Below are positions 1 through 6,174 of a stretch of DNA of 6,361 bases, piece after piece. The position numbers and the translations under genes were made by a program. Numbering within the stretch: position 1 is the first letter of the stretch; every line of letters begins with the position of its first letter. This DNA is from Candidatus Schekmanbacteria bacterium (GTDB lineage Bacteria; CSSED10-310; JACPHN01): assembly GCA_016188575.1 (NCBI GenBank), contig JACPHN010000001.1:1-6361 (forward strand), written 5' to 3'. The notes under the pieces were generated by a model that saw only the letters and a program-made list of their open reading frames with translations, searched no databases and was not told the origin of the DNA.

Positions 1-1
1 C

Positions 2-310
2 TTGATGACCGACTGGGACCAGGTCGAGCGCCTCCTGCTCGCGAAGATCGCCTGGGTCGAGGCCGGGGGAACGTTCCGCAACATGTACTCCCCGGACCGC
101 ACGCAAGCCCAGAGCATCGAGCTTTCCTTGAATCAGCTTCGGAGCTACAGGGCCGAAGGCAAAACCGGCGACGAATGGGTGTTCATCCTAGGAAACGAGC
201 TCGGCTTCCATAACTTGCATCGCCGAGACAAGTCCTCGGATAACGACATGGCTGGGGGTCCGCACCCGCCGAAGTTCCCCGCGTCCTGTCAGTTGCCGAT
301 GCCGGAGTGA
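2..310 (+). CDS. Small hypothetical protein, possibly 5'-truncated by the window edge
   Basis: I do not recognise this protein. The frame is open to the left edge, with TTG at 2 and ATG at 5, so it is either a complete gene of about 101 residues or the end of a longer one. No upstream sequence is available to check for a ribosome binding site. Codons mostly end in G or C, as expected for a real gene in this GC-rich DNA. The first two thirds look like a soluble, mixed alpha/beta protein (MTDWDQVERLL at the start, then EWVFILGNELGFHNLHRRD). The last 25 or so residues are rich in proline and glycine and look disordered. There is no signal peptide, membrane segment or recognisable motif. The next reading frame on the same strand begins 65 bp downstream. 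Coding is likely; function is unknown. Confidence 0.5.
   Translation: MMTDWDQVERLLLAKIAWVEAGGTFRNMYSPDRTQAQSIELSLNQLRSYRAEGKTGDEWVFILGNELGFHNLHRRDKSSDNDMAGGPHPPKFPASCQLPMPE
293..306 (+). repeat. 14-bp direct repeat, copy 1 (second copy at 737-750)
   Basis: TTGCCGATGCCGGA occurs here, ending at the last full codon before the stop of the first reading frame, and again at 737-750, a few bases before the stop of the second. The two copies are identical over 14 bp and diverge on both sides. They frame the interrupted reading frame between them. The cause is unknown; a duplication remnant or a shared regulatory motif are options. Confidence 0.35.
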
Positions 311-375
311 CGCATCTTCAACCCGAGCTCCTGAACCAGATCGACTGCCTGCACCCAAAGCCATGAGAGGATGAT

Positions 376-468
376 ATGCGCAAGCCTGGAGACATCGCCG
401 TGCTGGTCGCGAGGCTCGCAGGGGTCGCGGAGGCGCCGGCGCAGTAGCAGCTCCGGCACAAGGCCCAG
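376..468 (+). pseudogene. Upstream part of an amber-interrupted reading frame
   Basis: An ATG at 376 is preceded by a purine-rich GAGAGG (365-370) at 5 bp spacing, a credible ribosome binding site. It opens a frame starting MRKPGDIAVLVARLAG that stops after 23 codons at TAG 445-447. The same frame then stays open to the TGA at 754-756. The stop sits between two CAG codons (CAG TAG CAG), so one C-to-T change would turn a run of three glutamines into the present form. The codons on both sides of the TAG end mainly in G or C. I infer that this is the first part of a roughly 126-codon gene broken by a nonsense mutation. Other possibilities are a short upstream peptide, stop-codon readthrough or a sequencing error. 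I do not recognise the protein. Confidence 0.35.
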
Positions 469-756
469 GTGTCGTTCGCCGCATCCGACGGCATGCCGAG
501 CGGCCCTCGAGTCATTCCGGATGATGCGTTCGCCACACGCTTCATCGGCTGGGTCGCACCTGTTAACGATGCGAGCGTCAGCCACGCCTACCCGTTGCGC
601 GCCCGTGGCGTCTTCTGGCGGGACTTCGTGCGCCTGGAGATCCGGCACGACGGCCAGCGCGCCGAACACCCAGGGAAAGCAGCTCCGAACGCCCAGCTTG
701 TAAAGGAGCGCCTCCGGCATCTTGCCGACGCCGATTTTGCCGATGCCGGATCTTGA
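469..756 (+). CDS. Hypothetical protein, or the downstream part of the amber-interrupted gene
   Basis: If it is translated by itself, this frame starts at GTG 469, with AAGG at 460-463 and 5 bp spacing, and gives 95 residues. Its codons show the GC-ending bias of a real gene, and the overlapping frames on both strands read as low-complexity Arg/Ser/Pro shadows. It has no signal peptide or membrane segment, and no family is recognised. The C-terminus is repetitive (LADADFADAGS) because of short DNA repeats near 722-750. It lies in frame with the short segment from 376, so the two may be halves of one interrupted gene. Its stop codon overlaps the -35 box of the promoter for the next gene. An antisense frame across 289-768 is also open, but its codon pattern is less gene-like. 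Confidence 0.4.
   Translation: MSFAASDGMPSGPRVIPDDAFATRFIGWVAPVNDASVSHAYPLRARGVFWRDFVRLEIRHDGQRAEHPGKAAPNAQLVKERLRHLADADFADAGS
713..750. repeat. 9-bp perfect inverted repeat just upstream of the -35 box
   Basis: TCCGGCATC at 713-721 and GATGCCGGA at 742-750 are perfect inverted copies separated by 20 bp. They lie at the 3' end of the upstream frame and end 2 bp before the predicted -35 box. The position suits an operator, or an RNA hairpin at the end of the upstream transcript. No T run follows, so it is not a classical intrinsic terminator. It overlaps coding-like sequence and may be coincidental. Confidence 0.3.
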
Positions 757-781
757 CCCTCCGAGCACCCGCGCCTATAGT
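753..781 (+). promoter_or_regulatory. Predicted sigma70-type promoter of the dprE2-dprE1 unit
   Basis: TTGACC at 753-758 (5 of 6 matches to TTGACA) and TATAGT at 776-781 (5 of 6 to TATAAT) are separated by exactly 17 bp. This is an unusually good match for DNA this rich in GC. Transcription would start near 788, giving a 5' leader of about 45 bases before the GTG at 833. The -35 box overlaps the TGA (754-756) of the upstream frame, so the pair below would have its own promoter. The promoter is predicted by pattern only. Confidence 0.6.
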
Positions 782-832
782 TGCTGCACGTCACCGAGAT
801 CCCGCACGACTACTCGCACCCTGGAGACCCCC

Positions 833-1600
833 GTGGCCGACAAGATCCTGCGCCGTGCTCCCGCAACCGCGGTCATCGTCGGCGCTTCCTCCGGGATCGG
901 CGAAGCCCTGGCTCGCCGCCTCGTCGAAGAGGAATACCGAGTGGCGCTGCTGGCACGCAGAAGGCCGCTCCTCGAGCAACTCGCGGCGGAGCTGAACGCA
1001 GGGCGCCTGGCTCCCGTGGCGTGGGCGTACGAGCACGACGTCACCGACTTCGGCGCCGTGCCCGAGCTCTTCGAAAGGATCGCCCTGGAGCTGGATGGTA
1101 TCGACGTGCTGATCTACAACGCAGGTACCATGCCCCACGTGGACGAAGACGAGTTCGACTTTCAAAAAGACCACGAGATCATTCGCGCCAACTTGCTCGG
1201 CGCGATGGCCTGGATGAACGCCGCGGCGAACCGCTTTCGCCGCACCGGAACGGGCACGATCGCCGCGGTAAGCAGCGTTGCCGGCGATCGCGGTCGGCGG
1301 TCGCACCCCGCGTACGCGACGAGCAAGGCGGCGCTGACGACCTTCGCCGAATCGCTGCGGAACCGGCTGACGCGCCATGGCGTGCGCGTGGTCACGATCA
1401 AGCCGGGACCGGTGCGCACACCGATGACCGCAGCGTCTGACCACTTGCCGCTGGTAATCGAAAGCGACGACGCGGCCCGGCAAATTGCGGTAGCAATCCG
1501 CACCAGCCGCTCGACCGTGTACGTGCCGAAGGTTTGGCGTCCGATCATGTGGGTCGTCCGGAACATCCCGAGCGTCCTGTTCCGCCGGTTGTCCTTTTGA
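833..1600 (+). CDS. dprE2: DprE2-like SDR reductase (polyprenylphosphoryl-2-keto-erythro-pentose reductase)
   Basis: Predicted cytoplasmic NAD(P)H-dependent reductase of 255 residues. In mycobacteria DprE2 reduces the 2-keto intermediate made by DprE1, completing the conversion of polyprenyl-phospho-ribose to polyprenyl-phospho-arabinose. The classical SDR features are visible: cofactor loop GASSGIG at residues 17-23, ARRR at 41-44 after the second strand (favouring NADPH), NAG at 96-98, Ser148, and YATSK at 161-165 with catalytic Tyr161 and Lys165, then KPGPVRTPM. The C-terminal half resembles mycobacterial DprE2 from memory: AGDRGRRS before the active Tyr and the ending RNIPSVLFRRLSF (mycobacterial RHIPRSIFRKLPI). 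That tail separates it from generic SDRs. The GTG start was chosen for GGAG at 823-826 with 6 bp spacing and because the SDR fold begins just after it; a longer frame from 722 adds an implausible N-terminus. The dprE1-like gene follows after 11 bp. Confidence 0.8.
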   Translation: MADKILRRAPATAVIVGASSGIGEALARRLVEEEYRVALLARRRPLLEQLAAELNAGRLAPVAWAYEHDVTDFGAVPELFERIALELDGIDVLIYNAGTMPHVDEDEFDFQKDHEIIRANLLGAMAWMNAAANRFRRTGTGTIAAVSSVAGDRGRRSHPAYATSKAALTTFAESLRNRLTRHGVRVVTIKPGPVRTPMTAASDHLPLVIESDDAARQIAVAIRTSRSTVYVPKVWRPIMWVVRNIPSVLFRRLSF

Positions 1601-1611
1601 AAGAAGCGACG

Positions 1612-3102
1612 ATGATTCAGCATCAAGCACAGGCGGTGGCCGCGCCGCCGGCGAGCGACGGGCCGCCGCCGGGGCGGCGGGCGGTGTCCGTGCTCGCGCC
1701 CGCGCGCCTGGAGCGGGTCGAGGGCTGGGGAATGGCCCACGCCGCCGACTGCCGCGTGCTTCGCCCGGTCAACGACGAACAAGTTGCGGCAGCGTTTGCC
1801 GAAGCGCAGCGCTGGAGCTGGCCGGTGACGCTGCGCGGCGGCGGGCAGAGCTACGGCGACGCCGCCATCCGGCAAGAGGCGGTGCTGCTCGATCTGACCC
1901 GCATGCAGCGCATTCTGTCCTGGGAACCCGAGACAGGAATCATCGAAGTGGAACCGGGCACTCGCATCGGAGATATCTGGCGCCACGTCGTCGAGGACGG
2001 CTGGTGGCCGCCGGTAGTCAGCGGGACCATGTTTCCGACGGCGGGTGGTGCCGCCGCCATGAATATCCACGGCAAGAACAACTACCGCGTTGGCACGTTT
2101 GGCGAGCATCTGCTCTCGTTCGACTTGCTCGCGCCTGGCGGCACGCATCTGCATTGCTCGCGCGATGAACGGGCGGAGATTTTCCATGCGGCGATCGGCG
2201 GCCTGGGGATGCTTGGCGCCATCACCCGCGTGCGCCTGAAGATGAAGCGCATCTACAGCGGCGACGTGAGGGTACGAGCGGTGACGGTGCGAAACCTCGG
2301 CGAGATGCTCGACTGCTTCGAAAAGCATACCGATCAGGACTATCTCGTCGGCTGGGTGGACGGCACCGCGCGCGGCCGTCGCCTGGGACGGGGTCTGATG
2401 CACCTGGCGCGCCACCTCGCTCCCGATGAAGATCCGCATGCAGCAGCAACCCTGAAGGTGTGCCACCAGGAGCTCCCGGATACGTTTTTCGGCTTTGTCC
2501 CGAAGGCCTCATTGTGGGCCGGGGTGTGGCTCTTTCTACATCCGCCCGGCATGCGCGTGATCAACGCCGTCAAATACCACGCCGGCCGGCGGGAGGCTGC
2601 GGCGGGAGAGTACCGCCAGAGCCACGCGGCGTTCAACTTTCTGCTGGATTACGTGCCGAACTGGAAGTGGGCGTACCGTCCGGGAGGGCTCGTGCAGTTT
2701 CAGGCGTTCGTGCCGCGGCAACGCGCGCGGACGGCTTTCGAGGCTCTGCTCGGACAAGGCCACGCCGCGGGTATTCCCTGCTACCTTGGCGTCGTGAAGA
2801 AGCACCGGCCCGACCCCTTCCTGATCTCCCACGGCCTCGACGGGTACAGCCTCGCCATGGACTTCCCCGTGCTCACGGCGACGCGGGCGCGGCTTCAAGC
2901 CATGGCGCGGCACCTCGCCGGCATCGTCCTCGCGGCCGGCGGCAGGTTCTATTTCGCGAAAGACGGCGTCCTGCTTCCAGAGGAGGCACAGCAGGCCATT
3001 GGCCAGGACAGTCTGGCCAGGCTACGCGAGCTGAAAACGCGACTCGACCCGCGCGGCGTGCTCGAAAGCGACCTCTCGCGGCGCCTGGCCTTGTTTTCCT
3101 GA
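1612..3102 (+). CDS. dprE1: DprE1-like FAD-dependent polyprenylphosphoryl-ribose 2'-oxidase
   Basis: Predicted flavoenzyme of 496 residues from the VAO/PCMH-type FAD-binding oxidase family. DprE1 oxidises the 2'-hydroxyl of decaprenyl-phospho-ribose, and DprE2 then reduces the product. The FAD-binding half carries RGGGQSYGDAA (75-85), SGTMFPTAGGAAAMNIHGKN (137-156, with His153 matching the mycobacterial FAD-contacting His132) and GTFGEH. The substrate half has GWVDG (Trp248 matching Trp230), YRPGGLVQFQAFVP (Gln362 and Gln364), VVKKH (Lys396 matching Lys367), YSLAMDFP and FYFAKDG (Lys450 matching catalytic Lys418). The end, DPRGVLESDLSRRLAL, matches the mycobacterial C-terminus. Ala415 falls where mycobacterial DprE1 has Cys387. 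The N-terminus is about 20 residues longer than in mycobacteria, so a later start (GTG 1684) is possible. ATG 1612 has a weak AAGAAG site 5 bp upstream, suggesting translational coupling. A paralogue with another polyprenyl-phosphate sugar substrate cannot be excluded. Confidence 0.82.
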   Translation: MIQHQAQAVAAPPASDGPPPGRRAVSVLAPARLERVEGWGMAHAADCRVLRPVNDEQVAAAFAEAQRWSWPVTLRGGGQSYGDAAIRQEAVLLDLTRMQRILSWEPETGIIEVEPGTRIGDIWRHVVEDGWWPPVVSGTMFPTAGGAAAMNIHGKNNYRVGTFGEHLLSFDLLAPGGTHLHCSRDERAEIFHAAIGGLGMLGAITRVRLKMKRIYSGDVRVRAVTVRNLGEMLDCFEKHTDQDYLVGWVDGTARGRRLGRGLMHLARHLAPDEDPHAAATLKVCHQELPDTFFGFVPKASLWAGVWLFLHPPGMRVINAVKYHAGRREAAAGEYRQSHAAFNFLLDYVPNWKWAYRPGGLVQFQAFVPRQRARTAFEALLGQGHAAGIPCYLGVVKKHRPDPFLISHGLDGYSLAMDFPVLTATRARLQAMARHLAGIVLAAGGRFYFAKDGVLLPEEAQQAIGQDSLARLRELKTRLDPRGVLESDLSRRLALFS

Positions 3103-3150
3103 ATCCACCGCCTGGTCGAGCGCAAGCTGCGCGGAATGCGCATCACGAAG

Positions 3151-3199
3151 ACCCCCCACCGCACCACTTCCCGCATGCAGAGGAGCGACGGAGGGGGGT
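3151..3199. repeat. 7-bp inverted repeat in the dprE1-glycosyltransferase gap
   Basis: ACCCCCC (3151-3157) and GGGGGGT (3193-3199) are perfect inverted copies separated by 35 bp, in the 148 bp gap after the dprE1-like gene. The transcript could fold a GC hairpin here, which might attenuate readthrough or protect mRNA ends. No T run follows, so it is not a standard terminator. I see no convincing promoter in this gap, so the glycosyltransferase may be co-transcribed. Confidence 0.25.
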
Positions 3200-3250
3200 A
3201 CTGTCGCGCCGACGGTGAATGGGCGGTGCATCAAGGAAAGGTTCCAGCTC

Positions 3251-4213
3251 TTGAAAATCCTCTTCATTACCCACCCCTACCCGAACTACGTTCCGGATCT
3301 CCTGTTGCACGGGCTGCGCAAGCTGCTCGGACCGGACGTCGTGGATTTCCCACGCAAGGACTGCGTCTACGACGGCGTGCTCGGTCTGGGCGTATGTCCG
3401 GAGGATCAGCAGTGCCCCGGCTGGTTTCCCGCCGATGACGGGTTGATCGACCGCACAGACGTCTGGAAGAAAGCCGAGCGCGGGCATTTTACGCACGTGG
3501 TGTGCGACGTGCGCGCCACGAGCGTGCTGCAAAATGAGCTGAAGGAGCTCCCACCGCGCCTCGTCCTGCTCGACGGCGAGGACACGCCGGTGGCGTTTCC
3601 GCCTGGCCGCTACGTGATCTGCAGGCGCGAAACGGATGGCTCCGACTTCAGCATCCCGCTGCCCATGGCAATTCCCGAGGAGCTGCTCGCGTGGATCACC
3701 GCGTACGACTGCCTGCCCAAGACCCACGTGGTCGGTTTTCTCGGAAGCACCGCCGACGGCCGGCGGCGAGCGATCGTCGAGCGCGTCTCGGCGCGCTTCC
3801 CCGACTGCCTGTTCCAGGCCACGGCGGTCCCACTGCCGGGCTCGCCCACGCCCGTCGGTCGGCTCGGGCGCGACGAATACTACCAGAAGCTACAGATGTG
3901 TCACGTCGTCCTGTCTCTTGCGGGCGCCGGTTTCGACACGTTTCGCTTCTGGGAAAACGCGGCGTGTCACGCCGTTCACGTCGCGGAACGCATGCCGCTG
4001 TTTATTCCGAACGACTTTCAGGACGGCGTGCACATTCACAGGTTTGCGACGCTGGACGAGCTCGAACGCCTCGTCGAGCGGATCTGGGACCACGAGGAAG
4101 CGCGGTCGCAGATGATCGAGGCCGGCCGCCGGCATCTCCGCGAGCATCACCTGACGTCGTCGCGGGCGAGCTACTTTCTCGACCGGATCGGCCGGGCGTT
4201 TGGCGGCCGCTAG
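3251..4213 (+). CDS. GT-B-like glycosyltransferase with CgeB/YkvP-type C-terminal domain
   Basis: Predicted cytoplasmic or membrane-associated glycosyltransferase of 320 residues; donor and acceptor are unknown. It begins MKILFITHPYPNYVPDLLL, a typical first strand of a GT-B N-terminal domain. Residues 157-182 (THVVGFLGSTADGRRRAIVE) open the second domain. Residues 219-247 include LSLAGAGFDTFRFWENAAC, like the conserved R-x-W/Y-E segment of the Glyco_trans_1_2 family (PF13524). The C-terminal helices (ERLVERIWDHEEARSQMIEAG, then RRHLREHH) are also typical. It is short for a two-domain GT-B enzyme, and the N-terminal half is poorly conserved. The TTG start was chosen because AAGGAAAGG (3233-3241) lies 9 bp upstream and the protein then starts exactly at the fold; GTG at 3215 would add 12 residues. 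It follows the dprE1-like gene by 148 bp, suggesting a role in the same glycan. It ends head-on with the minus-strand kinase gene. Confidence 0.7.
   Translation: MKILFITHPYPNYVPDLLLHGLRKLLGPDVVDFPRKDCVYDGVLGLGVCPEDQQCPGWFPADDGLIDRTDVWKKAERGHFTHVVCDVRATSVLQNELKELPPRLVLLDGEDTPVAFPPGRYVICRRETDGSDFSIPLPMAIPEELLAWITAYDCLPKTHVVGFLGSTADGRRRAIVERVSARFPDCLFQATAVPLPGSPTPVGRLGRDEYYQKLQMCHVVLSLAGAGFDTFRFWENAACHAVHVAERMPLFIPNDFQDGVHIHRFATLDELERLVERIWDHEEARSQMIEAGRRHLREHHLTSSRASYFLDRIGRAFGGR
4210..4213. other. CTAG shared by two convergent stop codons
   Basis: The glycosyltransferase ends with TAG at 4211-4213. The minus-strand gene ends with TAG read from 4212 down to 4210. The palindromic tetramer CTAG therefore supplies both stops, and the genes overlap by 4 bp. 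No intrinsic terminator can lie between them. GCGGCCGC (4203-4210) lies next to it without a T run. Confidence 0.85.
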
Positions 4214-5805
4214 CCCCGCAGGCCCACCGGCCACGTCGCGAGAAACGCTCGGAGCTCGGCCATCTGCTCCTCGATACTACCCACCGCGGTATCCACCGGC
4301 AGGTGCTCCTCCGGCCGCAAGTCCGTTGCCGGTTCAAAGCGCGAATCGAAGTCATCCAGAAGCGCAGTGCGAGCGTCCGACGCGCCGGTGTAGGATGCGG
4401 ACTCGCGCGCCTGCAAGCGCGCTCGCCGAACCGCGCTCGGGGCTCGGCACTCGACGAAGCGAAACGGCACCCCGGCCTGAACCGCCAGGGCTCGGGCCCG
4501 CGCACGCTGCTCCCGCGAGCGGAACGAGGCGTCGAGAATTACCGGTCGTCCGGATTCCAGCACCGCCGCCGCGCGCCGCAGCATTTCGGCGTAGACCCAC
4601 GCGGTGACCGCGGGGTCGTACGCTCCTTGCCAGGGAGAGCGCCCCGCGCTGGCGCCGGCCGGCACGTCGAGGAGCGCCTTGCGCGTGCGATCGGACTCGA
4701 TGATCGGCGCGGAGAGCTCCAGGGAGAGGCGATCGGCCAGCGTCGTCTTGCCGGCCGCGAGGCTCCCGCCGACGGCCACCAGCGACGCGGGCAACAGGGA
4801 CCGCCGTTCGGCCGCCAGCGAGAGCAGGAAGTACCGCCGCGCAGCCTGGTCCGCGCGCGCGCGATCCGCCGGCTGCGCCGCCGCATCGCACGCGAGGAAG
4901 GACAGCACCTTGCCGCGGACGAAGGCGCGGTAGCTCTCGTAGAAATCCACCAGCGGGTACAGGTCGAAGTCGTCGGCGGAGCGGGCGTACTCGGAAAGCA
5001 GTCGCTCGGCCAGATCGACGCGGCCGTGCAAGGCCAGATCCATCGACAGGAAGGCCAGGTCGGCCGCGGTATCAGCGTAGCGAAAACGCTCGTTGAACTC
5101 GATGCAGTCGAGGATGAGCACCTCGCTTTCGGGCGGCAGGTAAACGTGCTCCAGCCGCAGGTCGCCGTGGCCGTCGCGCACTCGCCCGGCGGCGATCCGG
5201 GCGGCGAACAGCGCCGCGCGCTCGTGCAGGAACGCGAGCTGCGAGGCCTCCACTTCGGCGGCCTCCGCCGGCGTTAGCCAGCGGTCGAGACCCCCCCGCG
5301 TCTGCGCAAAGTTCTCGCGCACGTTGCCGGTGATCGCCGGCACGGTGCCGAAGTCCGCGATGCGATCGTCCGACGGGCAAAGCGCGTGAAATGCCGCCAG
5401 GCGCCTGGCGATGCGGTCAACCTCCCCGGTGCCGAGCTGCTGCAGCGCGAGCTTGTGATCCGCGCGCACCGCATCCGGCAAGCGCCGCATGTGCACGGCA
5501 TGGTCGACGGTTTCACCGGGGCCGCCCAGGCGATGGCGCCTGTGGGCGTCCAGCACCACCGGCACGACGCCGCGGTACACGCCGGGGGCCAGGCGGGCGT
5601 TCAGTCGCACCTCGGCCTCACAGGCGGCCAGGCGGGCGGCGGTGGTGCGGAAGTCCAGAAAGCCGTAGCTCACGGGGCGCTTGAGCTTGAAGACGTCCGC
5701 ATCTCCGAGGAGCACCCAGGAGATGTGCGTCTGCACGAGCTCAACGCGACGCGTCGGGACCGGCCACGACGAGGGTTGGAGCAAGTCCTCCACGATAGGT
5801 TCCAT
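4210..5805 (-). CDS. Two-domain protein: APH-like kinase domain fused to P-loop ATPase/kinase domain
   Basis: Predicted cytoplasmic protein of 531 residues with the architecture usually annotated as bifunctional aminoglycoside phosphotransferase/ATP-binding protein (COG2187 plus COG0645). The substrate is unknown, and the name does not imply drug resistance. The N-terminal domain (about 1-330) has VFKLKRPVSYGFLDF at 38-52 with a candidate ATP-binding lysine, the catalytic loop RDGHGDLRLEHVYL (210-223) with Asp215, and the metal-binding segment ILDCIEFNERFRYAD (231-245). The C-terminal domain has a Walker A motif GGSLAAGKTT (346-355), ESDRTRKALL (370-379), VILDASFRSREQR (422-434) and YTGASDA (472-478), as in small P-loop kinases of the zeta-toxin/shikimate-kinase type. 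Both domains look intact. ATG 5805 was chosen because GGAGG (5814-5810) lies 4 bp upstream; a start at 5865 would add 20 unlike residues. The gene stands alone on its strand and converges on the glycosyltransferase. Confidence 0.82.
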   Translation of the reverse strand: MEPIVEDLLQPSSWPVPTRRVELVQTHISWVLLGDADVFKLKRPVSYGFLDFRTTAARLAACEAEVRLNARLAPGVYRGVVPVVLDAHRRHRLGGPGETVDHAVHMRRLPDAVRADHKLALQQLGTGEVDRIARRLAAFHALCPSDDRIADFGTVPAITGNVRENFAQTRGGLDRWLTPAEAAEVEASQLAFLHERAALFAARIAAGRVRDGHGDLRLEHVYLPPESEVLILDCIEFNERFRYADTAADLAFLSMDLALHGRVDLAERLLSEYARSADDFDLYPLVDFYESYRAFVRGKVLSFLACDAAAQPADRARADQAARRYFLLSLAAERRSLLPASLVAVGGSLAAGKTTLADRLSLELSAPIIESDRTRKALLDVPAGASAGRSPWQGAYDPAVTAWVYAEMLRRAAAVLESGRPVILDASFRSREQRARARALAVQAGVPFRFVECRAPSAVRRARLQARESASYTGASDARTALLDDFDSRFEPATDLRPEEHLPVDTAVGSIEEQMAELRAFLATWPVGLRG

Positions 5806-5920
5806 AGGTCCTCCGCCAGGTAAAGGGCACCGAGAAGCCGAGCGGTGACCGCGGCAGCAGGTCATGCGGCCCGGGTCACGGCCACCGCATCGGAGGGCGT
5901 CACGACGCCTGCGCAGTTTC

Positions 5921-5950
5921 TACCTAAGGTTGCGTGAGCTGATCTGTCAA
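5921..5950 (-). promoter_or_regulatory. Weak candidate promoter for the minus-strand kinase gene
   Basis: Read on the minus strand, a perfect TTGACA lies at 5950-5945. A 17-18 bp spacing leads to a poor -10 region, TTAGGT (5927-5922) or TAGGTA (5926-5921). The -10 region coincides with an odd-centred palindrome ACCT-A-AGGT (5922-5930), which might be an operator. The leader to ATG 5805 would be about 110 bases. The -35 box is convincing; the -10 box is not. Confidence 0.3.
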
Positions 5951-6174
5951 GGAACCGGGCGGCCGAGGTCTCCAACTGGCGGCAGATGGGACGCATGACC
6001 GATTCCAGCACCGGCAGCGCTCGCCCGGACGACCCCCGAAGTGGTCGGTATGCCGATTGGTGCGCGGGAGAGCTGGCCGGATGATCGCCCCGGCCACCTC
6101 GCTCGGAGGCAGCCTGAGGGATGCACGGACGCGCTGGAGTCCACTTCAGGTGCCGGTCGTTTCTTGCCCTGGCA

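Noticed and set aside
307-736. Insertion element between the two 14-bp repeats
   Set aside because: The interval contains no transposase and no terminal inverted repeats, and the repeats are too long for a typical target-site duplication. I kept it only as a repeat observation.
289-768. 159-codon minus-strand frame
   Set aside because: It is antisense to the plus-strand frame, which has the better GC-ending codon pattern. The GIGKIGVGK run comes from short DNA repeats.
722-832. N-terminal extension of the SDR reductase from 722
   Set aside because: The added 37 residues are Pro/Ser/Arg/Thr-rich and would cross the predicted promoter. GTG 833 has a good ribosome binding site and fits the fold.
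1162-2466. 434-codon open frame on the minus strand
   Set aside because: It lies antisense to the dprE2-like and dprE1-like genes, is rich in Arg, Ala and His, and matches no family; it is a GC-rich shadow.
4185-4240. GC-rich palindromic stretch at the convergent gene ends as a bidirectional terminator
   Set aside because: Only the short GCGGCCGC palindrome is clear and no T run follows on either strand.
3691-5277. 528-codon open frame on the plus strand
   Set aside because: It crosses the end of the glycosyltransferase out of frame and then runs antisense to the two-domain kinase, whose motifs are unambiguous.
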